Of a stretch of DNA of 64,000 nucleotides, positions 53,876 to 62,619 are shown one piece after another. Under the pieces are notes generated by a model. The model was not told where the DNA came from, made no database searches, and worked only from the letters and a program-made list of their open reading frames with translations. The number at the start of each line of letters is the position of its first letter. Position 1 is the first letter of the stretch. The stretch is taken from the NCBI RefSeq assembly GCF_014644555.1, contig NZ_BMKX01000011.1, positions 62,001 to 126,000 on the forward strand, given 5' to 3'. The stretch is from Glutamicibacter ardleyensis (GTDB lineage Bacteria; Actinomycetota; Actinomycetes; Actinomycetales; Micrococcaceae). Position numbers and translations under genes: made by a program.

Positions 53876-53911
53876 GGCTTCGAAATAGTATTGCGCTACT
53901 ATTTCGAAGCC
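53876..53911 (+). terminator. Terminator after the oxygenase gene
   Basis: GGCTTCGAAATAGTA and its exact complement (53897-53911) enclose 6 bases, with more pairing outside. No strong T-run, so part of the activity may come from the stem itself. The stretch 53912-54098 is otherwise empty. Confidence 0.75.
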
Positions 53912-54098
53912 TTCACTCACTTAAACGGGTATCTGTATAGAGAACCGTCTGCTCGACAGTCGATTAGTCCCCCAAGTCCTAATCTGATTCAGTACTTCGC
54001 CCCGTCTGGCCCAAAGCCATGGACATCATTGTGCTCGATGAGTCTCAAGTTGACGCCATCTACAGCTCAAGATCAGCTCAAGAATTATCCAGCCAGTA

Positions 54099-54863
54099 TT
54101 ACTCGGTTTCGTGAGGCCCAATCATTCGGTACCCCACACCGCGTACCGTCTCGATCCACCGTTCTTCGCGCGCCGAATCGCCTAGTTTGCGCCTGAGATT
54201 TGCAATATGCACTTCAATGCTGCGCACGGCTGCCGGTGACACATATAAGTCCACTGCGTCCAGTTCATCTTCATCACCCAGAATGCGAGCGAGCTCCTTC
54301 TTGCTTCGCACATGCCCGGGATACACCAACAGCGCGCGCAACAGCGAAAATTCAGTAGCAGTCAGTTTAACCGGCACGTCGTCAATCGTCACCTGCCAGG
54401 TCACAACGTTGAGCGCAAGGTTTCGATGGCGAAGGATCTGGTCCGCACGCCGCTCGCGCAAGGCGAGCAAATTATTGATGTTATCTTGCCGCCGGACGAA
54501 GGAATCTACACGCGCCCTAAATTCTCGCTTTTTTATCGGCTTCGCAACTACGCCGTCAGCACCGGAGTCATAGGCGTGAACCACTTCAAACTCATCATTT
54601 GTTTCAAGCACCGCTAGTAGCAGCGCATTAACTCGTGCAGAGATCCTCCGCAGAGTTTCGTGCCCGTCAATATCTCGAAGGCCATACCCCACCACAATTA
54701 CTTCTGGATTACTCCGCGTGGCTAGATCGACGCCTTCCTCGCCTGTTGAGGCTTCTTGAACAACAAATCCCACGTGTTTGAGCATTCGAGACAAGACTGC
54801 TCGGGTCTCAAATTCGTGCTCAATGACGACTGCCTTACGATTTTCCCCAACCAAGCCAGCCAC
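54099..54863 (-). CDS. Orphan OmpR/PhoB-type response regulator without the phospho-acceptor Asp
   Basis: 254 aa. The receiver fold is recognisable (GFVVQEASTGEEGVDLATRSNPEVIVVGYGLRDIDGHE, and VAKPIKKREFRARV with the conserved KP). The phospho-acceptor Asp (in VxxLDxxLPDIDG) is replaced by Gly at about 59, and the acidic pocket reads EHE instead of DD. The C-terminal winged helix (LTATEFSLLRALLVYPGHVRSKKELARILG and VDVHIxNLRRKLG-like IEVHIANLRRKLG, RGVGYRM) is complete. No kinase gene is adjacent. It is probably controlled by level or by another ligand rather than by phosphate. Confidence 0.9.
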   Translation of the reverse strand: MAGLVGENRKAVVIEHEFETRAVLSRMLKHVGFVVQEASTGEEGVDLATRSNPEVIVVGYGLRDIDGHETLRRISARVNALLLAVLETNDEFEVVHAYDSGADGVVAKPIKKREFRARVDSFVRRQDNINNLLALRERRADQILRHRNLALNVVTWQVTIDDVPVKLTATEFSLLRALLVYPGHVRSKKELARILGDEDELDAVDLYVSPAAVRSIEVHIANLRRKLGDSAREERWIETVRGVGYRMIGPHETE

Positions 54864-54946
54864 ACCCCCAATTAGTGATAGCCCTCACTATCCACGTGAG
54901 AAACCATGCTACCGGACGGCCTAGGCAGGTTGACCGAGAGCTGGCA

Positions 54947-55318
54947 CTACAGCTCCTGCGATCTGAGGACGCAAAATTCGTTGCCTTCAGGGTCAAGAAG
55001 GATAACCCATGAAACATCTCTCGCATCAGCTTCAGGGTACGTTGCGCCCAGCGATAGTAGCCGCTCAACTTCTTCATCTTGCGTGCAGGCAATCGGGCGA
55101 ACATCTATATGTAGCCGGTTCTTCGCTGACTTTTCTTCTGGAACCTGCGCGAAGGTCAACACAGGGTGTGGACCTAGCGATGCTTTTTCAGCAGGCCCAA
55201 TAGTCACTAAGCCAGCTTCCTCGGAGAGCACCGAGAAGTCGAGTGCTTCAGCCCAAAACCGGGCAATGAGGACCGGATTTTTACAATCAATGGCGAGTTC
55301 TGCGAACCTGCAACTCAT
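54947..55318 (-). CDS. VOC-superfamily (glyoxalase-like) protein
   Basis: 123 aa. The VOC pattern is AIDCKNPVLIARFWAEALDF, then RLHIDVRP and WVILLDPEGNEFCVL. The acidic metal ligand at the end (GNEF) fits the family. Such proteins include hydrolases, resistance proteins and enzymes of many kinds; no substrate can be named. Confidence 0.85.
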   Translation of the reverse strand: MSCRFAELAIDCKNPVLIARFWAEALDFSVLSEEAGLVTIGPAEKASLGPHPVLTFAQVPEEKSAKNRLHIDVRPIACTQDEEVERLLSLGATYPEADARDVSWVILLDPEGNEFCVLRSQEL

Positions 55319-55443
55319 AAAAATCCTCCAAACCTACGGCGAAACGACCCATCGTCTCGCGCGAGCACCTCATACTTAGGGATGCTACCCCTGGAATCGA
55401 GCTTAAACACGAAAACCCCCGATTTCTCGGGGGTTTTCATCGG

Positions 55444-55528
55444 CGGAGGATAGGGGATTTGAACCCCTGAGGGCGTTAACCCAACACGCGTTCCAGGCGT
55501 GCGCCATAGGCCGCTAGGCGAATCCTCC
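55444..55528 (-). tRNA. tRNA-Ser(GGA)
   Basis: 85 nt on the minus strand. The acceptor stem pairs GGAGGAT with ATCCTCC, discriminator G. The anticodon stem CACGC/GCGTG holds the loop CTGGAAC with anticodon GGA. The long variable arm and the T-arm (GGGGTTCAAATCCCC) confirm a serine tRNA. The CCA is not encoded. Confidence 0.95.
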
Positions 55529-55715
55529 TCAGTTTGCTCCGTGGAGCAGGTACCAGCATATCTAAATATCGCCACAATCACGAATCGAGAACTTCAGCAA
55601 TCATTATGCGGTTATCCGATACATAAAATTGCCTAACTTTAGGGGATTTTGGCCTTTATCCACATCTGGTAAAAGCTTCCGACTTCAACCCTGGCACCCA
55701 TTAGACACTTAAAAC

Positions 55716-57239
55716 ATGAACAAACGAGAGGTATTTCATAACGACGATGATGCGCATCGTCTCCATATCAGTCCGCCGGGCACCAGAACAGATCCAGGTA
55801 CCGACGGCATGTGGGCTGCCAATATTGAGCAGGATACGATCTTCGCGCAACTGGCAGCCATCACCAAGGAACTCCATCAATCGGGCAGAGCCATCGAACC
55901 TGACAGCGGACTAAACCAGTTAAAGCTCCTTGGCCAAGCGCGCAGCATGCTTGACGCTGCAGAGGCTGTGCTACTAGCCGACACCTACGAATTGGCAACC
56001 AAGCAGGCGGCGCAAACAGGTACTCAAGAATTTCTGATCGAGGACCCGCTTCAAACCCAAGCCGCAGAACGCTTTGGTGTAGACCCGCAGTCGGAACCGT
56101 TGGTGCGAGCCTCATTTATTGCCGAAGCCGCCGGTGCCTTGCGTCAAAGTGATCGCATTACCCAAAACAGACTTTTCACCGCTGAGGGATTACGTTATCT
56201 CTGTAAAGAGACTCTCAACGAACTGAGCCAAGGCACCATCACTACCAAAAGTGCCACCGAAATCGTCGCTCAGTCTCAAGACCTCGAACCTGATAATGTC
56301 CAGCAACTGCAACAGGTACTGCTTCCCATTGCTCGCACCGGTTCGGATCGCTCGGTGAAAGACCGTGCGCGTAAGATGCGCGAACGTTTCTTGCCAGAAC
56401 CAGTGGATGAGCGTCATGACAGGGGCCGCGAAACCCGTTCGGTCATCTGGTGGCCGGAAGCGGACGGGATGGCGGTGCTCCAACTACGCATTCCCGCAGA
56501 GGATGCACTGGCGATCCTCAACACGGTCAACTGGCATGCCCGCAACCACGATGATCCAGAGGATCTGCGTAACGAACAACAACGCCGTGCGGATATCCTT
56601 CGCGATGCCATCTTGGACGGCTGGCCAGCCAGCGAGGGCACACCACTTAAGGCTCGCGTATCGTTGACCATTCCAGCCCTGCAGATGCTCGCAGATCCAT
56701 CTAGGACGCTGGCGGATCTTGAAGGATACGGACCGATTGGCATCGGAGCCGCCTTGCGCGTAGCGAAAGACGCTCCCTCGCTGATGGCAGTACTCACCGA
56801 CCCGTGGTCGGGTGCGGTAATTGACGTGGGTAGGCGTAGATATCGACCGTCCAAGGCACTCAAAGATTTATTGCGAGAACGCGATAACCACTGCAGGTTC
56901 CCCGGATGCAACCGACTACCTGAATCCAGCGAAATCGATCATGTTGATGACTGGGCCAAAGGCGGACATACGAACCGAACTAATTCACAGTTATTGTGCA
57001 AACGTCATCAAATGTTTAAACACGCGCTCGGTTGGCAGTCCACATATATGCCCGACGGATCGGTTAATTGGCGCTCACCGAACGGAATCTTGCAGGTGGA
57101 ACTTCCTGGCAGTGTCACCAGTGTGCAGAACTTCGACTTTGAGCGGAACCAGACTCCGATGCTCCCGGCGTCTGAGTTGCCTGCTCGAATACGGAGAGTA
57201 CTTGGCTGGTATGACCCGCCGGACGCGGAAGTCGTGTGA
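55716..57239 (+). CDS. DUF222 / HNH endonuclease-domain protein (13E12-repeat family)
   Basis: 507 aa. The long helical N-terminal part is DUF222; near the C-terminus lies an HNH motif: CRFPGCNRLPESSEIDHVDDW, then GGHTNRTNSQLLCKRH, with the Cys pairs for zinc. Members are abundant in actinobacterial genomes and sometimes mobile, but their biological role is unclear. The N-terminal ~15 residues are unlike the family and the start may be later. It lies before the SRP RNA. Confidence 0.85.
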   Translation: MNKREVFHNDDDAHRLHISPPGTRTDPGTDGMWAANIEQDTIFAQLAAITKELHQSGRAIEPDSGLNQLKLLGQARSMLDAAEAVLLADTYELATKQAAQTGTQEFLIEDPLQTQAAERFGVDPQSEPLVRASFIAEAAGALRQSDRITQNRLFTAEGLRYLCKETLNELSQGTITTKSATEIVAQSQDLEPDNVQQLQQVLLPIARTGSDRSVKDRARKMRERFLPEPVDERHDRGRETRSVIWWPEADGMAVLQLRIPAEDALAILNTVNWHARNHDDPEDLRNEQQRRADILRDAILDGWPASEGTPLKARVSLTIPALQMLADPSRTLADLEGYGPIGIGAALRVAKDAPSLMAVLTDPWSGAVIDVGRRRYRPSKALKDLLRERDNHCRFPGCNRLPESSEIDHVDDWAKGGHTNRTNSQLLCKRHQMFKHALGWQSTYMPDGSVNWRSPNGILQVELPGSVTSVQNFDFERNQTPMLPASELPARIRRVLGWYDPPDAEVV

Positions 57240-57329
57240 GCTGACCTCATCAATCTCTTCCCCGGGTTGAGAGCAAGCGCACGCCTGCCGATTTTTATCC
57301 ACCCCCAACTCTCGGGTAGTATCTTCTAT

Positions 57330-57417
57330 GACCCCTCGTGTGGTGTCATCCTGTTGAACTCCCCCAGGACCGGAAGGTAGCAAGGGTAGATGGGCTCTGG
57401 CAGGTGCATGAGGGGTC
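57330..57417 (+). ncRNA. ffs: Signal recognition particle RNA, small bacterial (4.5S) type
   Basis: 88 nt. The ends pair (GACCCCTC with GAGGGGTC). The conserved apical part contains AGGACCGGAAGGTAGCAAGG, with the GGAA tetraloop and the internal loop that binds Ffh. A T-run follows. Position before gluQ, dnaX and recR is typical. It targets membrane proteins with Ffh. Confidence 0.95.
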
Positions 57418-57450
57418 TTTTATTTTTCTAGCAAGCCGAATGGAGTTCGC

Positions 57451-58371
57451 GTGGGCGTTGGTCGTTTCGCCCCAAGCCCGACTGGGCAACTCCACTTGGG
57501 CAACTTACGCACGGCTATTCTTGCTTGGCTTTTCGCCAAGTCCACCGATCGCCAATGCTTATTGCGCGTTGAAGACCTAGACCGTGTGCGCTCCGGAGCC
57601 GAAGAACAACAGCTTTCCGAGCTTGCCGCTATCGGCCTCGAATTCGATTCACCGCTGGTACGTCAAAGCGAGCGTCTACCCGTCTACCTCGATGCGATTC
57701 AATCGCTTCGGGACAAAGACCTACTCTTCGAGTGCTTTTGCACACGTAAAGATATTTCCGAAGCTGCCAGCGCACCGCATGCTGCCCCGGGCGCCTATCC
57801 TGGTACTTGCCGAAATCTGAGCCCCGAAGAACGAGCCGAAAAAGCCAAGGAACGTCCAGCAGCACTGCGTCTGCGTGCGGCGGTCGCTCAGTTCACTGTT
57901 CACGATGTAATTTTTGGCCAGTACACCGGAGTCGTTGACGATTTTGTGTTGCTACGCAACGACGGGTCCCCTGCCTACAACCTTGCGGTGGTAGTTGATG
58001 ACGGTGCCTACGGCATCGACCAAGTCGTGCGCGGAGATGACCTTTTGTCTTCCGCCCCACGCCAGGCGTATCTGGCTCAGCTACTCGGAATGCCAATTCC
58101 GACCTACGCCCATGTTCCTCTAGCATTGAATTCCCAAGGCCAAAGGCTCGCTAAACGCGATGGTGCCGTAACGCTCGAAGACCTCTCCGAAAAAGGGGTA
58201 AATGGTGCCCAGATCCGCGCCTACTTGTTAGAGTCGTTGGGCTTGCCCGGAACGTCTTTGCAGGCCGCTTTGGACTCCTTCAACCCTGATGACTTGCCTC
58301 GCGAGCCTTGGGTTGTAGAACCAGAATTTATTGTCGACCAGTTGATGCCTCCGGCATCGCGCAACCGATAG
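57451..58371 (+). CDS. gluQ: Glutamyl-Q tRNA(Asp) synthetase
   Basis: 306 aa, the size of truncated glutamyl-tRNA synthetases that lack the anticodon domain. FAPSPTGQLHLGNLRTA contains the class I HIGH motif (HLGN), the zinc site is CFCTRKD then YPGTC, and the KMSKS-like motif is QRLAKRDGAV. GluQ attaches glutamate to queuosine of tRNA-Asp. The GTG start follows the SRP RNA by 34 bp; dnaX starts 10 bp after the stop, so they may be transcribed together. Confidence 0.93.
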   Translation: MGVGRFAPSPTGQLHLGNLRTAILAWLFAKSTDRQCLLRVEDLDRVRSGAEEQQLSELAAIGLEFDSPLVRQSERLPVYLDAIQSLRDKDLLFECFCTRKDISEAASAPHAAPGAYPGTCRNLSPEERAEKAKERPAALRLRAAVAQFTVHDVIFGQYTGVVDDFVLLRNDGSPAYNLAVVVDDGAYGIDQVVRGDDLLSSAPRQAYLAQLLGMPIPTYAHVPLALNSQGQRLAKRDGAVTLEDLSEKGVNGAQIRAYLLESLGLPGTSLQAALDSFNPDDLPREPWVVEPEFIVDQLMPPASRNR

Positions 58372-58380
58372 GGTACCGGT

Positions 58381-61300
58381 GTGAGTACAGCGCTTTATCG
58401 CAGATACCGTCCAGACACTTTTGCCGAGGTTATCGGGCAGGAACATGTCACGGCCCCACTGATGACGGCTTTGGAAAAGAACCGTGTCAACCACGCCTAT
58501 CTCTTTTCCGGACCACGCGGTTGCGGCAAAACCACGAGCGCTCGAATTCTGGCGCGCTGCCTGAACTGCGAACAGGGCCCTACGCCAACCCCATGTGGCA
58601 CGTGTCCAAGTTGTGTGGAGCTGGCTAATGGTGGCCCAGGTTCTCTCGATGTGATTGAAATTGACGCGGCCAGCCACGGCGGTGTGGAAGACGCACGTGA
58701 TCTGCGCGAACGCGCTACTTTCGCGCCTACCCGCGACCGCTACAAGATTTTTATTATTGATGAGGCCCATATGGTCACTTCGGCGGGCTTTAACGCCCTG
58801 CTGAAAATCGTTGAAGAGCCGCCAGCACATATCAAGTTCATTTTTGCGACTACGGAACCTGAAAAGGTCATTGGCACTATCCGTTCACGCACCCATCATT
58901 ACCCGTTCCGTTTAGTGCCTCCCGAGGCCCTTTTGGACTATCTCAAGGTGCTCTGCGAGCGCGAAAATGTGGTGGTCGCCGACAGTGTATTGCCCCTGGT
59001 AATCCGTGCCGGCGGCGGTTCGGTACGCGACACCCTCTCGGTTCTAGACCAACTTATGGCCGGTGCCCGCGAAGGTGGAGTGGACTACGAGACTGCGATT
59101 GCTTTACTCGGCTACACCCATTCGACCCTGCTCGATGGGGTGATTCTCTCCCTGCATGAAAGCAATGGTGCTTCCCTCTTTGGAGCCATTGACCGCATCA
59201 TCCAGACCGGTTTGGATCCACGCCGTTTCGTTGAAGACCTGCTTGAACGCATGCGAGACCTGATCATTGCCAAAGCGATGCCCGAAGGTCTGGAGAAAAT
59301 CTTACGTGGCACTCCTGCCGACCAGTTGGAGTCGTTGCATTTACAAGCCTCGCTTGTCGGCGCCGGTGAGCTGAGTCGTTGGGCCGACGTAACAAATCAG
59401 GCCCTGAGCGAGATGAACGGGGCAACTTCGCCTCGGTTGCACCTGGAGCTACTGGCGGCACGCTTGATGCTCCCGGGTGCCGAAAATTCGGCAAGCGCCT
59501 TTGCTGCCCGGCTCGACCGACTCGAACGCCACGCGATCTCCGGCGGCGCGCTTCCCGAGCTGCCTGAAGGCGAGATGCCAGTTCAGTCTTCATCAGCGAC
59601 TCCGTCTCCGGCGGCTGCTCGTCAGGGTGCGGCTGCTGTTCGTGAAGCTCTCGCAGCAGCCAAGGGTCGTAACGGCGGGGTAGAAACAGCTGCTGTCTCT
59701 GAGCAGTCCCCTGCGCCTCAGCAAGCGGCACCAGCACAGCATGCTGCCAACGTGCAGCAGCAAACGCAGCAAGAAGTTCAGACACAGCCCGAATCGCAGG
59801 CTCCGGCCGCGCAGGGCGAGCCAGATATTAACGCTCCGTTAGATCCAGATGCGGCTCGCTCGCTGAATACCGGGGAAGCCGCCGATTGGGGTGCCACGTG
59901 GGGCCCTAAGGAAGATCTGCACCCGGTCACCACTCCGGTCCAGCCTGGTCCGAGCGTTCCTGAGGCACGCCCAGAAGGTGTGGCCCCGTTTAGTCTGATT
60001 CCAGACCCGGCAGCCGGTGAAGATCTCTCCTTCGGTACGGGGGTTTCCATCGATGATGTGAAGCAAAACCCAGCCATGGCCGAGTTTGCACGCCGTACAG
60101 CTGAGAACCGTCAGCAGCCAACTCAGCAACAGTCGCCGCCGGCGCAGGCTCAGCCACAAGTTCAGCGCGAACCGTTGCAACAACAAGAAGCATCGGCTCC
60201 AGCCGCTAACCAGCAACGCCCCGAGGATCTCCGGCAGGCTGAGGAACAGGCTGCCCGTGAGCAGGCTGAGCAGCGCGAAGCGCAGGAAAAAGCCGCCCGT
60301 GAGCAGGCTGAGCAACGTGCCGCCGCCGAGCAGCGCGACGCGCAGGAAAAAGCTGCCCGCGAACAAGCTGAAGCGCAGCAACGAGCGCAAGCTCAGCAGC
60401 AGCATCAGCAGCAGGCCGCACCTCAGCAACAGGCGCCAAATGCCTCAACCCCGGTGCAGAAGTTCCAACAGGCGTGGCCCGCCATCTTGGAGCAGTTGCA
60501 GTCAAGCTCACGAGTACTTCACTCGGTGGTTGCCAATTATGGTTCGGTGGCAGGATTTGATGGTCGCACGTTGACCCTTGCCTTCAGCAATACCGGCCCC
60601 ATCGTCAATCTGCGTAATCGCCCAGACATGATGCAAATCTTGGTGGGCGTCCTTTGTCAGGTGGCAGGTCAACAAATTGAGGTCGTACTGACCGAGGGTG
60701 GGTCGGCAACCGCCGGTGGTGGTTCCCCAAAAGGTGAACGCCGGCCAACACCGGCGTCCGCCCCAGCAGTAGCCAACAACGTACAGGCTCCGAACGCTGG
60801 GGTTACGCCCAACGCTCCTGCACGCCCACAAACACCTCCTTCAGCAGCTCAACCCGCGGTTTCCCGTCCGGAGTCAGCGCGTTCAACAGCACCTATAAAC
60901 AAGCCGGCTCCGGCTAAGGACAGCGGGTACGTCAGCAACTATGATGACGTCCCGCCACCGCTGGATGAACCATACATGGATGAGCCGCCCTATCCCGATG
61001 ACGGATATGCGACAAGCGGTCCTACCTCGGCACCGGTTTCCGTGGCTTCACCACGGCCCGAGCCAACCACCGCGCCGCAGGTAAGCGAACCATCTTCGTT
61101 ATCGCCTGCCGTGGTGGAACCGGTAATCCATGCTCCGCGAGCTACCGAATCACGCTCCTTCGACGGTCCGCCGGTGGCACCTCGCCCTCGGTTGACCGCC
61201 GGATTAAGCGCACGCCAGTCCGAGGTGCCGAGCCCGGCGATTTCTCGTCCGGTCTCGGAGACCCCATTGCATCCAGGCAGCACCACCGATACTTTCGAGT

Positions 61301-61758
61301 CCAAGGTGATCCGTGAGCCTGAGCCACAGCCGGTAGCCGCGACACCGGTGGCCCCTGCAGTAGCAGCCACAGTTGCGACGCCATCTAAGCCAGCGGTCCA
61401 ACCGGTGACCGAATCTGCACCAGCTTGGGGTGCCCCAAGCGAATCGGATGAACAGCCCGAAGCCCCAGCCCCGGTAGCTGGCGCTAGGTTGAGCCGTTAT
61501 CAGCAGCTCATGAGCCAGTCGAAGGACAACGCACCGAGCACTCAGCAGACCAGTTCGGATAATGGTTGGGGTGCACCGGATCGCGTGGCCCGTGCAGCGC
61601 CAGCGGAACCCGAAGATTTCTCGCCCAGCGAGGATGATATCGAGGTCGAGGATTCCGCGCTGATCGGAGTGCCCGCGGTGGAACGTTTGCTCGGCGGTTT
61701 GGTCATTGAACAACGTGATGTGAATGGCAATGTCGTTGAAATGAAGCGCGGGCTCTAA
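58381..61758 (+). CDS. dnaX: DNA polymerase III gamma/tau subunit, very long linker
   Basis: 1125 aa from GTG 58381. Residues 1-370 form the clamp-loader ATPase: Walker A GPRGCGKTT, a zinc module CLNCEQGPTPTPCGTCPSC, Walker B IIDEAHM and sensor regions. Then follows a Gln/Ala/Glu-rich low-complexity part with near-repeats of EQAEQREAQEKAAR-type segments around 60244-60420, a short folded segment (VQKFQQAWPAILEQLQSSSRV) and a Pro/Ala-rich stretch, ending in a small domain (VPAVERLLGGLVIEQRDVNG). No programmed frameshift signal was seen. It loads the sliding clamp and bridges polymerase and helicase. Confidence 0.95.
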   Translation: MSTALYRRYRPDTFAEVIGQEHVTAPLMTALEKNRVNHAYLFSGPRGCGKTTSARILARCLNCEQGPTPTPCGTCPSCVELANGGPGSLDVIEIDAASHGGVEDARDLRERATFAPTRDRYKIFIIDEAHMVTSAGFNALLKIVEEPPAHIKFIFATTEPEKVIGTIRSRTHHYPFRLVPPEALLDYLKVLCERENVVVADSVLPLVIRAGGGSVRDTLSVLDQLMAGAREGGVDYETAIALLGYTHSTLLDGVILSLHESNGASLFGAIDRIIQTGLDPRRFVEDLLERMRDLIIAKAMPEGLEKILRGTPADQLESLHLQASLVGAGELSRWADVTNQALSEMNGATSPRLHLELLAARLMLPGAENSASAFAARLDRLERHAISGGALPELPEGEMPVQSSSATPSPAAARQGAAAVREALAAAKGRNGGVETAAVSEQSPAPQQAAPAQHAANVQQQTQQEVQTQPESQAPAAQGEPDINAPLDPDAARSLNTGEAADWGATWGPKEDLHPVTTPVQPGPSVPEARPEGVAPFSLIPDPAAGEDLSFGTGVSIDDVKQNPAMAEFARRTAENRQQPTQQQSPPAQAQPQVQREPLQQQEASAPAANQQRPEDLRQAEEQAAREQAEQREAQEKAAREQAEQRAAAEQRDAQEKAAREQAEAQQRAQAQQQHQQQAAPQQQAPNASTPVQKFQQAWPAILEQLQSSSRVLHSVVANYGSVAGFDGRTLTLAFSNTGPIVNLRNRPDMMQILVGVLCQVAGQQIEVVLTEGGSATAGGGSPKGERRPTPASAPAVANNVQAPNAGVTPNAPARPQTPPSAAQPAVSRPESARSTAPINKPAPAKDSGYVSNYDDVPPPLDEPYMDEPPYPDDGYATSGPTSAPVSVASPRPEPTTAPQVSEPSSLSPAVVEPVIHAPRATESRSFDGPPVAPRPRLTAGLSARQSEVPSPAISRPVSETPLHPGSTTDTFESKVIREPEPQPVAATPVAPAVAATVATPSKPAVQPVTESAPAWGAPSESDEQPEAPAPVAGARLSRYQQLMSQSKDNAPSTQQTSSDNGWGAPDRVARAAPAEPEDFSPSEDDIEVEDSALIGVPAVERLLGGLVIEQRDVNGNVVEMKRGL

Positions 61759-61839
61759 CCGGCATCTTGTCGGAGTGAGACACTAGTGTGTAACACGGTG
61801 ATTAATAAACGTTTGAACCCTCAGGAAAGTGGGCATTAG

Positions 61840-62457
61840 GTGTACGAAGGTGCTGTTCAGGAACTGATCGACGAGCTCGGTCGGCTACCCGGCATCGGTC
61901 CTAAATCGGCGCAGCGCATCGCTTTTCACATTCTTGATGCCGACGCCGAGGATATGACGCGCCTTGCCGCTTCCATCCAACAGGCCAAGGAGAAGGTTCG
62001 CTTCTGCGAAATCTGTTTCAACATTTCCGAGCAGGAAACCTGTGGGATCTGCCGCGACGAACGCCGCGATACCAGCCAAATCTGCATTGTGGAGGAATCC
62101 AAGGATGTGCTGGCCATTGAACGTACTCGGGCTTTTAACGGCAAGTACCACGTGCTTGGCGGGTCAATTAACCCAATCGCTGGAATCGGCCCGGAACAGT
62201 TACACATTCGTGAGCTAGTTGCGCGTTTAGGAGACAGTTCCATCACCGAACTGATCTTGGCTACGGACCCAAATTTAGAGGGTGAGGCAACTGCAATCTA
62301 TCTGGTTCGTCAGCTGAGCCCTTTGGGCATCAAAATCACCCGTTTGGCCTCGGGGCTGCCGGTGGGTGGCGATCTGGAGTACGCCGATGAGGTCACCTTG
62401 GCACGCGCCTTCGAAGGGCGCCGCAATACCATTGCGCCGAGTTCTTCGCGCGGTTAA
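61840..62457 (+). CDS. recR: Recombination protein RecR
   Basis: 205 aa from GTG 61840. Order: helix-hairpin-helix ([19 protein letters not shown]), a four-Cys zinc finger (CEICFN, CGICRD), and a Toprim domain ([29 protein letters not shown]). With RecF and RecO it loads RecA at gapped DNA. It lies 81 bp after dnaX in the conserved dnaX - recR order. Confidence 0.97.
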   Translation: MYEGAVQELIDELGRLPGIGPKSAQRIAFHILDADAEDMTRLAASIQQAKEKVRFCEICFNISEQETCGICRDERRDTSQICIVEESKDVLAIERTRAFNGKYHVLGGSINPIAGIGPEQLHIRELVARLGDSSITELILATDPNLEGEATAIYLVRQLSPLGIKITRLASGLPVGGDLEYADEVTLARAFEGRRNTIAPSSSRG

Positions 62458-62484
62458 GATCAACAGCAAGATTTTTCTTCGCTA

Positions 62485-62516
62485 CAGCCCGGCCAACCTT
62501 GTGTTGAGCCGGGCTG
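62485..62516 (+). terminator. Terminator after recR
   Basis: CAGCCCGGC (62485-62493) with GCCGGGCTG (62508-62516), followed by a short T-containing stretch. Confidence 0.75.
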
Positions 62517-62538
62517 ACTTGTCTGACGAATGTGCACT

Positions 62539-62594
62539 CAACCACATTGGTTGATAATGGTCAACCATCGTCATATAGTTGATATCAATCAACC
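62539..62594 (+). promoter_or_regulatory. Tandem operators over the promoter of the EmrB-type exporter
   Basis: TGGTTGA-N6-TCAACCA (62549-62568) and GTTGA-N6-TCAAC (62579-62594), plus an overlapping CAACC-N5-GGTTG (62540-62554), share the arm GTTGA/TCAAC. A promoter TTGATA (62552-62557) - N17 - TATAGT (62575-62580) lies under them. This fits a TetR- or MarR-type repressor of the exporter; the regulator gene is not in the window. Confidence 0.65.
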
Positions 62595-62619
62595 TTATTT
62601 TTAGACCTTTGGAGTCGCC

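Noticed and set aside
53891-54196. Plus-strand frame after the oxygenase gene
   Set aside because: It begins inside the terminator hairpin and runs antisense into the response regulator; no coding features.
59264-59785. Minus-strand open frame opposite dnaX
   Set aside because: Low-complexity shadow of the DnaX linker.
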